Shown in pieces: positions 9,092-19,147 of a stretch of DNA of 64,000 bases. A program made the position numbers and the translations under genes. Below the pieces are notes generated by a model, which searched no databases, had not been told where the DNA came from, and worked only from the letters and a program-made list of their open reading frames with translations. Source of the DNA: Oscillospiraceae bacterium (GTDB lineage Bacteria > Bacillota > Clostridia > Oscillospirales > Ruminococcaceae); contig WRMK01000001.1 in NCBI GenBank assembly GCA_009777155.1, positions 1 through 64,000 of the forward strand. Reading direction: 5' to 3'. Every line of letters begins with the position of its first letter. Position 1 is the first letter of the stretch.

Positions 9092-12000
9092 CTAAATCGT
9101 CCCCCCACTAACCGCATTCTCCTCCGCAAACCTATCATAATCCAAATCCTCACTCCGTGTCATATCCCTATTCCGATGTAGCAAATCATACATACAAGGC
9201 ACGACGAACAGCGTCATCAGCGTCGCGTAAATCAGCCCGCCGACTACCGTCACAGCCATCGGCTGAACCATTTCGGTGCCTACTCCCATGCCGATTGTCA
9301 TGGTGCTCATGGCGGCAATCGTAGTCAGCGCGGTCATTAGAATCGGGCGCAGACGGATTCGGCCGGCTTCGACTAAGGCGTCTTTCTTGGCGTAACCCTC
9401 CCGCCTAAGCCGGTTGACGCAGTCGATAAACACCACGCCGTTGTTAACGATAACACCTGTAAGCAGTATCAGCCCTATCATTGCCACGATTGAGAGTAAC
9501 ATATCGGTAATCAGCAGTGCCACAAACCCGCCCGTGAACGCCAACGGTATCGTAAACATTACGATAAACGGCGACAACAGCGACTGGAATTGTGCAACCA
9601 TTATCAGATAGATGAAAATCAATGCAAGCAACAGCATCAGATAAAGGTCGCGGAAGGCCGTCGCAATCGACTCCGCCTCGCCCCTCACCGACACGGTACA
9701 GCCCTCATGCGGGGTATAATCGGCGAGTAACCGCTCAATTTCAGCGTTCACAAGGCCCACGTTGTAGCCGTGCTCAATCTCGCCGCGTACGCTCATTGTC
9801 CGCGCTCCGTCGATTCTGCTGATTGACGAAAAACCGACGTCGTCATAGACTTCCGCAATGTCGCCGAGGATTACGATTTCGCCCTGCGGTGAGATAATTT
9901 CAAGGTTTTCAATCGCCTCGCGCCCCGGCTCGACCCAGTCGCTGTCTTGAATTATAATCTGATAATCATGCCCCGAAAAGCTCATTGACATCTTAGTTTC
10001 GGGATTGGCGACCGCCTCCATTGCTGCCATGTAGACCTGCGCGGTAGTCAAGCCTTTCGCCATTGCCGCGTCTTTGTCCACTCGTACCCGCAACTCAGGC
10101 GTAGCCTCGTCTGAGCCGTCGTCAATGTTAATCGCGCCGGGTACACCGCGGATAATCTCGGCGACATCAAGGGCGGTATCGCGAATGTTATCAAGCTCAC
10201 GCCCGGTTATCCGCACCGATATTGCGTCACCGGTCAGCATCGACATTTCCGCGCCCGAATCGTAGGTTACATTAATCTCAACGCCGAGTTCGGCCTCTTT
10301 TTGCATAATCTTCTCGGAAATCTCGTAATTCGACATAGTCCGTTCGCTCGAATCGACCAGTAGCAAATAAATATCCACGCCGTAATCGCCCCCGCCGCCC
10401 ATGCTGCCCATGCCAAACATCTCACCAATCATGCCCATCATGCCCCCGCTCGAGACATTGACCCCGACATGCTCAATATCGCTTATCGTAGTAATATGCG
10501 CGCTCAAGGCCTCGGCAATCTTCACGGCATCCTCAAAACTCGTGCCGTCCTCAAGCCCGACATTCACGCTGATTTCCTCCGAATCCATGCTCGGGAAGAA
10601 TTCAGTACCTTTTGAGTAGACCACCCAGCCCGAAAGCACAGTTGCCGCCATTGTCACCAAAACTATGGCGATTTTCGCCTTTAACGCACCGCGCAATAAC
10701 TTAGTGTAAAAGTCTGCAATACGGCTGAAAAACTTGCTGTCCTTAGGCTTCATCTTGCGGAACATGCCGCTCGACGCCGCCGGGATTACCGTCAAGGCAA
10801 TCAGCAGGCTTGCAAGCAGTGAGTATGCAATCGTAAGCCCTAAATCGGTAAACAACTGCCGCGTCAGCCCTTGTGTGAAGACGATTGGCAGGAATACCGC
10901 GATTGTGGTAAGTGTACTCGCGGTAATCGCGCTCGCAACCTCGCCCGCGCCTTGCACGGCGGCGCGCTTTGTCGCCAAGCCCTCGTTGCGAAGTCGGAAA
11001 ATGTTGTCGATTACTACAATAGAATTGTCCACCAACATCCCGACTCCCAGCGCAAGCCCCGACATCGAGATGATATTCAGCGAAATCCCCGTGAAATACA
11101 TCAGCGAAAACGCCAGCATTAAACTCACCGGTATCGAAATACTTACGATTAGCGTAGGCCGCAAATCCCGCAAGAATATCAGCAGAATTATGACCGCCAA
11201 AAGCCCGCCGTAGATTAGATTTCGCAGGATTGAATCGACTATAATATCTATGTAATGCCCTTGGTCCATCAGCACCGCAAATTCAAGGCCAATATCGCTG
11301 TTTCTGCTTGTCAATCGCTCCATTTCGGCGTTGATTCTGTTGCTCAAGTCCGATGTGGAAAATTCGGTCTGCTTTTGTATGGTAATCATGACTGCGGGGC
11401 TACCGTTAACCCGCGTGTAGAGCGTGTCGCCGTTGTCGGTTATGATAATATCGGCGACGTCCGACAAGCGGATTTCCCGCGTGCCAAGCTCACCGAGCGG
11501 CATTTCAAAGAGCAGTAGATTTTTCACGTCATCAGCAGAGCCGAGCCTGTCGCCGACACGCAGCATTAAGTCCTCGCCGTCGTCGTCAATGAACCCGGCG
11601 GGCATCGCGAAATTCTGTGCAAACAATATGCCTTGAATGGTCTCGATTGACAACATTTGCGCTATCATTTCATCGAAATCCATGTTACCCATGTCTCCAA
11701 AATCGCCCATCTCGCCAAATTCGCCACTGTCGCCAAACTCGCTCATATCAAACTCGCTCATGTCAAATTCGCCCATATCAAAATCTTGCGACTGCATTTC
11801 AAGCATCTGTTGCATTACCAACGCCTCGGCATCTTCGGGCGGCATGCCTTGCATTACGAGCTCGGTAATCTGCTCGGCGGCGCGTGCCTCCATTTCGGCG
11901 GCGGCGGCTTCGGTGGCGGCGGCGATTGCGTCTGCGGTGAACTGCGCGATTGCTGCCTCCATTGCCGCGTCAATGTCGGCTTTAATTGCCGCTTGAACCT

Positions 12001-12574
12001 GCTCGGTTTTGCTCTCGCTTAGAATTATGTAGACTTGGTTTTGGAGTAGGCCCGACGTTGACACCGATGCCACGCCCGGTACTGCCTCAAACGCAGGTAC
12101 AACGCGGTTTTTCGTGAAGTCGGACAACTCGCTCATGTTCAAGCCTTCTGCAAAGACCGACGCGACCATGACCGGCATCATATCGGGGTTAAGCCGCATG
12201 ATGAAAGGCTTTGCCGCACCGTCGGGCAGGGTAATCATGTCGATGGCTTCACGAATTTCAATCGAAGCGAAATCCATGTTTGTGCTGTCGGTGAATTCCA
12301 GAAACACCATCGAAACGTGCTCGCTTGAGGTGGACGTAACCTGCTGAATCCCGCTGATAGTCGCCATTCGCCCCTCAATCGGGGTGGTTACGTCGGCCTC
12401 GACCTGCTCGGGCGTTGCGCCGCCGTATTGGGTGACGATAATCGCGTAAGGCAGATTAATACTGGGGATAAGGTCGGTCGTGGTGTTCATGAACGACACC
12501 ACGCCGAGGACGGTAATCAGGATTACCATTACTAAAACCGTGAATGGTTTGCGTACGCTCATTTTTTGAATCAT
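9092..12574 (-). CDS. RND-family efflux transporter (AcrB/HAE1-like permease)
   Basis: MSVRKPFTVLVMVILITVLGVVSF, GGATPEQVEADVT, ALGVGMLVDNSIVVIDNI, GVIVNNGVVFIDCVNRLR. Confidence 0.92.
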   Translation of the reverse strand: MIQKMSVRKPFTVLVMVILITVLGVVSFMNTTTDLIPSINLPYAIIVTQYGGATPEQVEADVTTPIEGRMATISGIQQVTSTSSEHVSMVFLEFTDSTNMDFASIEIREAIDMITLPDGAAKPFIMRLNPDMMPVMVASVFAEGLNMSELSDFTKNRVVPAFEAVPGVASVSTSGLLQNQVYIILSESKTEQVQAAIKADIDAAMEAAIAQFTADAIAAATEAAAAEMEARAAEQITELVMQGMPPEDAEALVMQQMLEMQSQDFDMGEFDMSEFDMSEFGDSGEFGEMGDFGDMGNMDFDEMIAQMLSIETIQGILFAQNFAMPAGFIDDDGEDLMLRVGDRLGSADDVKNLLLFEMPLGELGTREIRLSDVADIIITDNGDTLYTRVNGSPAVMITIQKQTEFSTSDLSNRINAEMERLTSRNSDIGLEFAVLMDQGHYIDIIVDSILRNLIYGGLLAVIILLIFLRDLRPTLIVSISIPVSLMLAFSLMYFTGISLNIISMSGLALGVGMLVDNSIVVIDNIFRLRNEGLATKRAAVQGAGEVASAITASTLTTIAVFLPIVFTQGLTRQLFTDLGLTIAYSLLASLLIALTVIPAASSGMFRKMKPKDSKFFSRIADFYTKLLRGALKAKIAIVLVTMAATVLSGWVVYSKGTEFFPSMDSEEISVNVGLEDGTSFEDAVKIAEALSAHITTISDIEHVGVNVSSGGMMGMIGEMFGMGSMGGGGDYGVDIYLLLVDSSERTMSNYEISEKIMQKEAELGVEINVTYDSGAEMSMLTGDAISVRITGRELDNIRDTALDVAEIIRGVPGAINIDDGSDEATPELRVRVDKDAAMAKGLTTAQVYMAAMEAVANPETKMSMSFSGHDYQIIIQDSDWVEPGREAIENLEIISPQGEIVILGDIAEVYDDVGFSSISRIDGARTMSVRGEIEHGYNVGLVNAEIERLLADYTPHEGCTVSVRGEAESIATAFRDLYLMLLLALIFIYLIMVAQFQSLLSPFIVMFTIPLAFTGGFVALLITDMLLSIVAMIGLILLTGVIVNNGVVFIDCVNRLRREGYAKKDALVEAGRIRLRPILMTALTTIAAMSTMTIGMGVGTEMVQPMAVTVVGGLIYATLMTLFVVPCMYDLLHRNRDMTRSEDLDYDRFAEENAVSGGTI

Positions 12575-12650
12575 GGGGAAATTCCTTTCGTTTTGTTTAT
12601 ATTTATTATTTTTATGGTGTATACTTGATTAGGTTTACAGGGACTTTCGG

Positions 12651-12939
12651 GCGGTGTGTCGGCAGGGGGCAGGGGGTCTATGTCCGCGCCGAGTGCGGTT
12701 TCGCAGGCCCGCGTTTGCGATTGATAAAGTTTAACTTTCTCGAGCCGAACCGTTATCAGATAGCACAAACCCTATGCGAGTACGGACTTTTCAAGTAGAT
12801 AAAACCTATTAAGTCGTGAACTTATAAGTTTGCAATCGAGGAAGTGGGGCTTAAACAGTCTGTGTGTGCGGGCGGTGCAATGCACGCGACACCGCACTCG
12901 GCGCGGACATAGACCCCCTGCCCCCTGCCGACACACCGC
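12651..12939 (+). repeat. long-stem repeat element, copy B
   Basis: Perfect 49-bp inverted repeat: 12651-12699 gcggtgtgtcggcagggggcagggggtctatgtccgcgccgagtgcggt vs 12891-12939. Confidence 0.95.
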
Positions 12940-12955
12940 GTTCGCCCCTGCATAT

Positions 12956-13660
12956 CTATTCAATATAGGCGAGTAAAACTTTTTCAGCCGTGGGTGCATT
13001 TTCGTGGCATATGAGGTAGGCGTAGCCGTTCTTGTTGCCCACTTTCATGGCGTCGGCGGCGGTTTGCTGTAGCGGGTAGAAGGCCAACTCGTCTTTGAGT
13101 TTCGACTGCCGTGTCCGCAGAAAGTCCATAATGGCGTTCAGCTCGCCCGGTTGCGGTCTGATTACGATGATTTCCGCTAAATGCACTGTCAGAGCCTGTT
13201 GGTAGCAGGCGATTTCGGCTATGGCTTCAAAGTCAATCCCGGGTACGAAGACCTCGATGTCGTCTTGAGTTTCGTGCCGGGTCATGACGGGGAAGTCTAC
13301 ACTTTCTAAGATAATCTGCGCTAATTCGGCAGCTGTAAAGCTTTGTGGGTTGTCGGGGTTTTGCGGTGTAAATTCAGATGAGTTGTCAGAATTTGGGTCT
13401 GTAAAGCCGCTTGGGTTGTCGGATTCGGGGTCTGTAAAGCTATTTGGGTTGTCGGGATTTTGGGGTGTAAACTCGGACGAGTTGTCGGGGTTTTGTGGTG
13501 TAAAGTTGCTTGGGTTGTCAGGGTCGGAAGCTGTAAACCCCGACGAGTTGTCATCGTCAACGGACGGTGATTTCGCCCCGCAACTTGATAATATTGCGAC
13601 AATAACCAAGATACTTATTATTTTTACAACTAATTTCAACATAAACGCCAGTTCTCCCAC
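12956..13660 (-). CDS. secreted/lipoprotein with 11-aa tandem repeats and C-terminal DUF4358-like domain
   Basis: Lipobox-like IVAILSSCGAK; six FTPQNPDNSSE-like repeats; C-terminal ECF-regulated lipoprotein-type domain. Confidence 0.65.
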   Translation of the reverse strand: MGELAFMLKLVVKIISILVIVAILSSCGAKSPSVDDDNSSGFTASDPDNPSNFTPQNPDNSSEFTPQNPDNPNSFTDPESDNPSGFTDPNSDNSSEFTPQNPDNPQSFTAAELAQIILESVDFPVMTRHETQDDIEVFVPGIDFEAIAEIACYQQALTVHLAEIIVIRPQPGELNAIMDFLRTRQSKLKDELAFYPLQQTAADAMKVGNKNGYAYLICHENAPTAEKVLLAYIE

Positions 13661-14088
13661 AACTCGGGCATTGCCTGCGCGACTCTGCCCATTATTCTTA
13701 CATATTCTTTCGCGTCGCCCTCGCCCAACAATTGCAGGAACCGTGTGACTTCATCGACTATTTTCGAGTAGTACTTATCGGCGGAATCCTTGCCTTGCGG
13801 GGTGATTTCGACGATTATTTTCCTGCGGTCGCTCTTGTCGATTCGGCGGGTGACGAAGCCTTTGTTCTCCAAATTTTTCAGTGCCGCGGCGACCCGCGCC
13901 GAGCTTACGCTCATCTCAAGGCTGATGTCACCCGGCAAAACGCCGCCGTCGCGCCCGGTGTTCATGGCTATGTATTGCAGGATAAACGCCTCGCCGTGCA
14001 AGGCTTCGTTGATGTTCCTGTGCAGTTTTGACTTGTGAAGTGCCAGCATTTTTTCCATAAGCTCAACCGCTAATTTGTCGTAGTCCAT
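13636..14088 (-). CDS. MarR family transcriptional regulator
   Basis: winged-helix: VSSARVAAALKNLENKGFVTRRIDKSDRRKIIVEITPQG. Confidence 0.88.
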   Translation of the reverse strand: MDYDKLAVELMEKMLALHKSKLHRNINEALHGEAFILQYIAMNTGRDGGVLPGDISLEMSVSSARVAAALKNLENKGFVTRRIDKSDRRKIIVEITPQGKDSADKYYSKIVDEVTRFLQLLGEGDAKEYVRIMGRVAQAMPELWENWRLC

Positions 14089-14099
14089 GAGGCCCTCCT

Positions 14100-14206
14100 T
14101 GTCGATTGCGAAATCTGCGGACGCGCATTATGCGCCCCTACATTTTGGGTTCACCCTGTAACACGTCCGCATTATGTAGGGGCGGGCATTGCCCGTCCGC
14201 AAGTAT
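14100..14206. repeat. compound palindromic repeat
   Basis: gattgcgaaatctgcggacgcgcattatgcgcccctac..gtaggggcgggcattgcccgtccgc. Confidence 0.7.
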
Positions 14207-14423
14207 AGCAGATACTTGAATTTACCTAACACCGTTACATTGTATCACGGTTAGGAAAATAAGTCAAGAGTTTTTTGAAAAATATTTGCAATATCTGTAA
14301 AAATGTGTTATACTTAGACTTAGTATAGCCAAAATGGGGACGAAAACCTTGGAAATTAACCCCATTAGTGCGGGAAATAAAGCCGCAAGCGGCGCTCCCC
14401 TGCGGAAAGGGCTTAGTGAAAAT

Positions 14424-14951
14424 ATGAATTACACAAATAAGGTCTGCTCTTTTACGGGGTATCGCCTGCAAAAGCTTTACGAGGCGCTCGGCGACAACAG
14501 TATCGACGAGCTTAAAGCGGCGTTGCATGCCGAAATCGACCAATTGACCGACAACGACTTCACGGTTTTTCAGTGCGGAATGGCTCTGGGAGCGGATATG
14601 CTGTTCGGCGATGTTGTAATCGGCTTCAAACGGCGGTATCCGCGTGTGAAATTCAACGCGATTATCCCTTGCAGGGGGCAGGAACGCACTTGGAGCGCGG
14701 AACAGCAGGCGAAGTATCACAGCATGCTCGAGTACGCCGACTTGGTGCATTTCGTCAGTGATACGCCGTATTTTGACGGCTGTATGCAGCTCCGCAACCG
14801 CTATTTGGTGGACACCTGCGACCTGCTCTTGGCGGTCTACGACGGCAAACGCGGCGGGACTATGCAGACTGTGAGTTACGCAAAAAAGACCGGGCGCAAG
14901 TACCGAATTATCGACCCGGGGACGTTGTTACAGATTACTTTGTATGGATAA
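14424..14951 (+). CDS. SLOG/DUF1273 (YpsA-like) family protein
   Basis: [50 protein letters not shown]. Confidence 0.8.
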   Translation: MNYTNKVCSFTGYRLQKLYEALGDNSIDELKAALHAEIDQLTDNDFTVFQCGMALGADMLFGDVVIGFKRRYPRVKFNAIIPCRGQERTWSAEQQAKYHSMLEYADLVHFVSDTPYFDGCMQLRNRYLVDTCDLLLAVYDGKRGGTMQTVSYAKKTGRKYRIIDPGTLLQITLYG

Positions 14952-14961
14952 GGTGATATTT

Positions 14962-16011
14962 ATGTATGATAATGTTAAATTGTCGGAAGATGAGACTGCT
15001 GTTGTTATTTTGGACCAGACGAAATTACCCGGCAAAATCGAGTATCTCAACCTGAAAACTGCCGCCGAAATGAAAAACGCCATCATGACTTTGCAGGTTC
15101 GCGGTGCGCCCGCCATCGGGATTTTCGCGGGGTACGCGCTGTTTGTCTTGGCGAAAAGTATACCGCAAACCGCCAATTTCAGCGCGACTTTGAAGGAACT
15201 GCGGAACTACCTCAACGCCACCCGCCCCACCGCCGTGAACCTGAGCAAAGCGCTCGACCGCATGATGAATGTTGCGCGAAATACCGTGAAATCTTCGGGC
15301 AAAAACCGCGAGAAAATCCTTGAAGCATTGTGGCGGGAAGCCCGATTAATCCAGCACGAGGACGTCGCGACCTGCCGCAGTATCGCCGAGTATGCACTTT
15401 CGCTCGTGAAAGACAGGCAGGGAATCCTGACCTACTGCAATGCGGGCGCGCTGGCAACATCGCGCTACGGGACTGCGACCGGCGGGATTTTTCTCGGTGC
15501 CGAGCGGGGGTACAACTTCAAGGTCTACTGCTGCGAGACCCGCCCGCTCATGCAGGGGGCAAGGCTGACGGCGTTTGAGCTTGTCGAGGGCGGCATTGAC
15601 ACCACGCTGATTTGCGACTCGATGGCGAGCAAGGTCATGGCTGAGGGCAGGATTCACGCCTGTTTTGTCGGGTGCGACCGTGTCGCCGCGAACGGTGACA
15701 CCGCAAATAAAATCGGCACGAGCATGATTGCCGTCCTTGCAAAACACTACAGAATACCTTTTTATGTATTCTGCCCGACCTCTACGCTTGATTTGAGTTG
15801 CAAAAACGGCAAGGAAATACCGATTGAGACCCGCCCCGACGATGAGGTTCACAGCGGGTATTTCCGCGAGAGACTCGCCCCCGAGGACGTGAAAATTTAT
15901 AATCCGTCGTTCGATGTCACGCCTGCCGATTTGATTACGGCGATTGTTACGGAGAAGGGGGTTTGTCGTGCGCCTTATGGGGAGAGCCTCAAGAAGATTT
16001 CGGCGATGTGA
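14962..16011 (+). CDS. mtnA: S-methyl-5-thioribose-1-phosphate isomerase
   Basis: [71 protein letters not shown]. Confidence 0.92.
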   Translation: MYDNVKLSEDETAVVILDQTKLPGKIEYLNLKTAAEMKNAIMTLQVRGAPAIGIFAGYALFVLAKSIPQTANFSATLKELRNYLNATRPTAVNLSKALDRMMNVARNTVKSSGKNREKILEALWREARLIQHEDVATCRSIAEYALSLVKDRQGILTYCNAGALATSRYGTATGGIFLGAERGYNFKVYCCETRPLMQGARLTAFELVEGGIDTTLICDSMASKVMAEGRIHACFVGCDRVAANGDTANKIGTSMIAVLAKHYRIPFYVFCPTSTLDLSCKNGKEIPIETRPDDEVHSGYFRERLAPEDVKIYNPSFDVTPADLITAIVTEKGVCRAPYGESLKKISAM

Positions 16012-16041
16012 GGAATTTTTGGCCACAGGAAAACATCTATG

Positions 16042-16553
16042 AATGTAGGGGCGGGATTTCCACGGCGCGTCCGCAAAACCCCGCATGACCGCCGCAGTCC
16101 TACCGATACACAGCGCGGTGTTATGTAGGGAACGGTTCGTAACCGTTCCGCATGTTTCAACGACCTCATAAACGGAACGGTTACAACGCCGCGAACCCCC
16201 CGCAACCGCCATGGAAACACCACCGAAACATACGGAACGATTACGAAATTGCGAAAATATACTGAACGGTTACGAACCGTTCCCTACAATAAAATTTACC
16301 GACGACAGGAAATACCACGCAATCTCAAAAAACCCCACGGACGACCGAGGGCGGTCGTCCCTACGTGAAAAATTTTCAACCACATGAAAAATATAATCGA
16401 ATGTAGGGGCGCGCATTGCGCGTCCGCAAAACCCCCACACGCCCGCCGCAAACCCACACAACCGCGGAAAATTTTTGGGCGATGCACGCCCCAAAACCCC
16501 CGCAACCACCATAAAACCAACGGGCGAACGCAGTTCGCCCCTACGTTGAAAAA
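16042..16553. repeat. cluster of palindromic repeats (gtagggaacggttcgtaaccgttcc, gacgaccgagggcggtcgtccctac, gtaggggcgcgcattgcgcgtccgc, cgggcgaacgcagttcgcccctacg)
   Basis: Direct reading; conserved flanks with different inner palindromes. Confidence 0.75.
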
Positions 16554-16592
16554 ATATACAAACAACCAAAAAATTAAACACGGTGAAAAATT

Positions 16593-17924
16593 ATGCAATT
16601 CCCCGAAAACGTCAACCAAATAATAACCACCCTCGAGACCGCCGGCTTTGAAGCCTACGCGGTCGGCGGCTGTGTGCGGGATATGCTGGCAGGGGCAGAA
16701 CCGCCCGACTACGACATCGCCACAAGCGCAGTTCCCGATGAAATCAAGCAGGTTTTCAGCGACTGCAAAACCATAGATATAGGTGCAAAACACGGCACGA
16801 TTGCCTTGATTACAGACACCTCCAAAATCGAAATCACCACCTTCCGCACCGACGGCGACTACAGCGACAGCCGCCGCCCCGACTCGGTGACCTTCACACG
16901 CGACTTGAAGTCCGATTTGGCGCGGCGCGACTTCACCGTCAACGCCATGGCCTACTCCGACAAGACCGGCCTGATTGACCTGTTCGGCGGCGAAAGTGAC
17001 TTGGGGCGCGGGATTCTGCGCTGTGTCGGCGAGCCGGAGAAACGCTTTACCGAAGATGCACTGCGGATTATGCGCGGTTTGCGGTTCATGGCGGAGCGCG
17101 GATTTTCATGTGAGCCCAAAACAGGAACAGCACTGCTCAAACTCAAAGACCGCCTGAATTTAATCGCTCCCGAAAGAATCCGCGCCGAGTTCGACCGAAT
17201 GTTGATGGGGCGTTATACCGAGAGTATAATTTTGCAGTATTATGACGTTTTGGGGGTCTTTGTGCCGGAAATACTCGCCTGTGTGAACTTCAATCAGCGC
17301 AATAATTACCACATCTACGACGTCCTAACCCATACTGCGAAGACAATCGCCGCGATTCCGCCGCTGCCCGAAAATCGGCTGCCCCGAATCGCGATGTTCT
17401 TCCACGATATTGCCAAGCCCGAGTGTTACCGGCTCGTGAATAACAGCGGCAGTTTCAAGGGCCACGCCGAGCGTAGCGCGGAGATTGCGCGGCGGGTAAT
17501 GCGCCGTTTGCGGTACGACAACGCCGCGATTGACCGCGTGAAACTGCTGGTTAAGCACCACGACGAGGAATTTTCGAGCGATGATGTAAGTGTCAAGAAA
17601 CTGCTGTGCAAATTTGGATTGGAGACAATCGAGCAGCTTTGCACGGTGAAAAAAGCCGACGACAGCGCGAAAGCCGACTTCGTAAAAACACAGCGGCAAT
17701 CGCAGTATATCTTAGCCGACAAAGCCCGCGCAATCATAGCCCGCGGCGACTGCTACTCCCTCGCACAGTTGGCAATCAACGGCGCGGATTTGCTCGAAGC
17801 GGGTTACAAAGGCGCACAAATCGGCGAAAAATTGCGGGAATTGTTACTGCTTGTGATTGAGGGGAAACTTGAAAACGACAAAACCGTTTTAATGCAGAAT
17901 GCAGAATGCAGAATGCAGAAATAA
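16593..17924 (+). CDS. cca: CCA tRNA nucleotidyltransferase with HD domain
   Basis: AYAVGGCVRDMLAGAEPPDYDIATSA; RRDFTVNAMAY; HDIAKPECY. Confidence 0.9.
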   Translation: MQFPENVNQIITTLETAGFEAYAVGGCVRDMLAGAEPPDYDIATSAVPDEIKQVFSDCKTIDIGAKHGTIALITDTSKIEITTFRTDGDYSDSRRPDSVTFTRDLKSDLARRDFTVNAMAYSDKTGLIDLFGGESDLGRGILRCVGEPEKRFTEDALRIMRGLRFMAERGFSCEPKTGTALLKLKDRLNLIAPERIRAEFDRMLMGRYTESIILQYYDVLGVFVPEILACVNFNQRNNYHIYDVLTHTAKTIAAIPPLPENRLPRIAMFFHDIAKPECYRLVNNSGSFKGHAERSAEIARRVMRRLRYDNAAIDRVKLLVKHHDEEFSSDDVSVKKLLCKFGLETIEQLCTVKKADDSAKADFVKTQRQSQYILADKARAIIARGDCYSLAQLAINGADLLEAGYKGAQIGEKLRELLLLVIEGKLENDKTVLMQNAECRMQK

Positions 17925-18006
17925 CTTGATTATCAGGTTGTTTGCCGACGGATATGTGGGTTGTAATTATATTTATTTCTGCATTCTGCATTATTATTTC
18001 TGCATT
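17891..18006. repeat. (GCAGAAT)n-bounded inverted-repeat element
   Basis: aatgcagaatgcagaatgcagaatgcagaaat ... atttctgcattctgcattattatttctgcatt. Confidence 0.9.
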
Positions 18007-18028
18007 AGATTAAGAAGGAGTATACGAG

Positions 18029-19039
18029 ATGGCTGTAGACATCGGAATGGACCTCGGCACTGCGAACGTAATCATCACCATCGGCGGCAAAGGCATCGTC
18101 CTTTCGGAGCCGAGCGTTGTCGCGTATGACAAGAAAAAGCGCAAGGTCATCGCGGTCGGGACCGAAGCCTACGACATGATTGGCAGAACCCCCGAGTACA
18201 TTATCGCCGCGTTCCCGCTCAGGGACGGGGTGATTTCCGACGATTACATGACCGAAATCATGGTGCGCGAGTTCATTCGCAAGGTCAGCGGAAACATGTT
18301 GGTCAAGCCGCGGGTGGTGCTTTGCGTGCCGTCTTTTGTCACCGAAGTTGAGAAACGCGCATTGGTCGAAACGGCACAGCTTGCGGGCGCACGGAAGGTC
18401 TACCTGATTGACGAGCCGGTGGCGGCGTTGCTCGGCGCGGGGGTGGACATAACCAAGCCCCAAGGCGTGATGGTGGTTGACATCGGCGGCGGTACAACCG
18501 ATATTGCAATCGCCTCTTTCAACGGCATTGTCAGTGCCGCCTCGATTAAAATGGGCGGCAACAAAATGGACGCCGCGATTATCCGATACATGCACCGCAA
18601 ATACGGCTTGATGATTGGCGAGAAGACCGCCGAGACCGCCAAGAAAACCCTCGCAAACGTCTTCGACCCCGACGGCTCGGAAAAGATGTTCGTCAAGGGC
18701 AGAAACGTCCTCACCGGCCTACCCGGCAGGGTGGAAATCAGCGACCTTGACGTGCACGAGGCCTTGTCGCCCGGGATTGACGATATTATAACGACAATTC
18801 GGGGTGTACTCGAGAAAACGCCCCCGGAATTGGTCGGCGATATACACACAAACGGCGTTATACTTACGGGCGGGGGCGCGCTTTTGGGCGGCTTGGACAG
18901 GCTGATTACGGCGTTTGTCGGCGCGCCCTGCATACCCGCAAGCAAGCCCGTGGAGTGCGTTGCGCGGGGTGTCAACAAGGCGTTCAAACACACAGGCGAG
19001 TTGCTTGATGGGTTTGAAAAAATCTCCGTCTATAAGTAG
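18029..19039 (+). CDS. mreB: MreB-like rod shape-determining protein
   Basis: DLGTANVIITIGGKGIVLSEPSVVAYD; VDIGGGTTDIAIAS; TGGGALLGGLD. Confidence 0.9.
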   Translation: MAVDIGMDLGTANVIITIGGKGIVLSEPSVVAYDKKKRKVIAVGTEAYDMIGRTPEYIIAAFPLRDGVISDDYMTEIMVREFIRKVSGNMLVKPRVVLCVPSFVTEVEKRALVETAQLAGARKVYLIDEPVAALLGAGVDITKPQGVMVVDIGGGTTDIAIASFNGIVSAASIKMGGNKMDAAIIRYMHRKYGLMIGEKTAETAKKTLANVFDPDGSEKMFVKGRNVLTGLPGRVEISDLDVHEALSPGIDDIITTIRGVLEKTPPELVGDIHTNGVILTGGGALLGGLDRLITAFVGAPCIPASKPVECVARGVNKAFKHTGELLDGFEKISVYK

Positions 19040-19106
19040 GGGCGCGCATTGCGCGCCCGCAATAGTGCAATGCGCGCCCGCAATAGTGCAATGCCCGCCC
19101 GCATTA
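19037..19106. repeat. tandem gcgcgcattgcgcgcccgcaatagt palindromic units
   Basis: Direct reading. Confidence 0.7.
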
Positions 19107-19147
19107 GATAGATGTTGCGTAAAATTAAATCAACGAAAGGTAAAACC

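Noticed and set aside
13284-13748. 154-aa plus-strand ORF with repeats and a regular 33-bp periodicity suggestive of CRISPR
   Set aside because: It is antisense to the repeat-containing lipoprotein; units are contiguous with no unique spacers and the period is a multiple of three.
16270-16793. Minus-strand ORFs with GANCVRPLVL / AQCAPL peptides
   Set aside because: Spurious translation of tgtaggggcg-type palindromic repeats; antisense to cca at one end.
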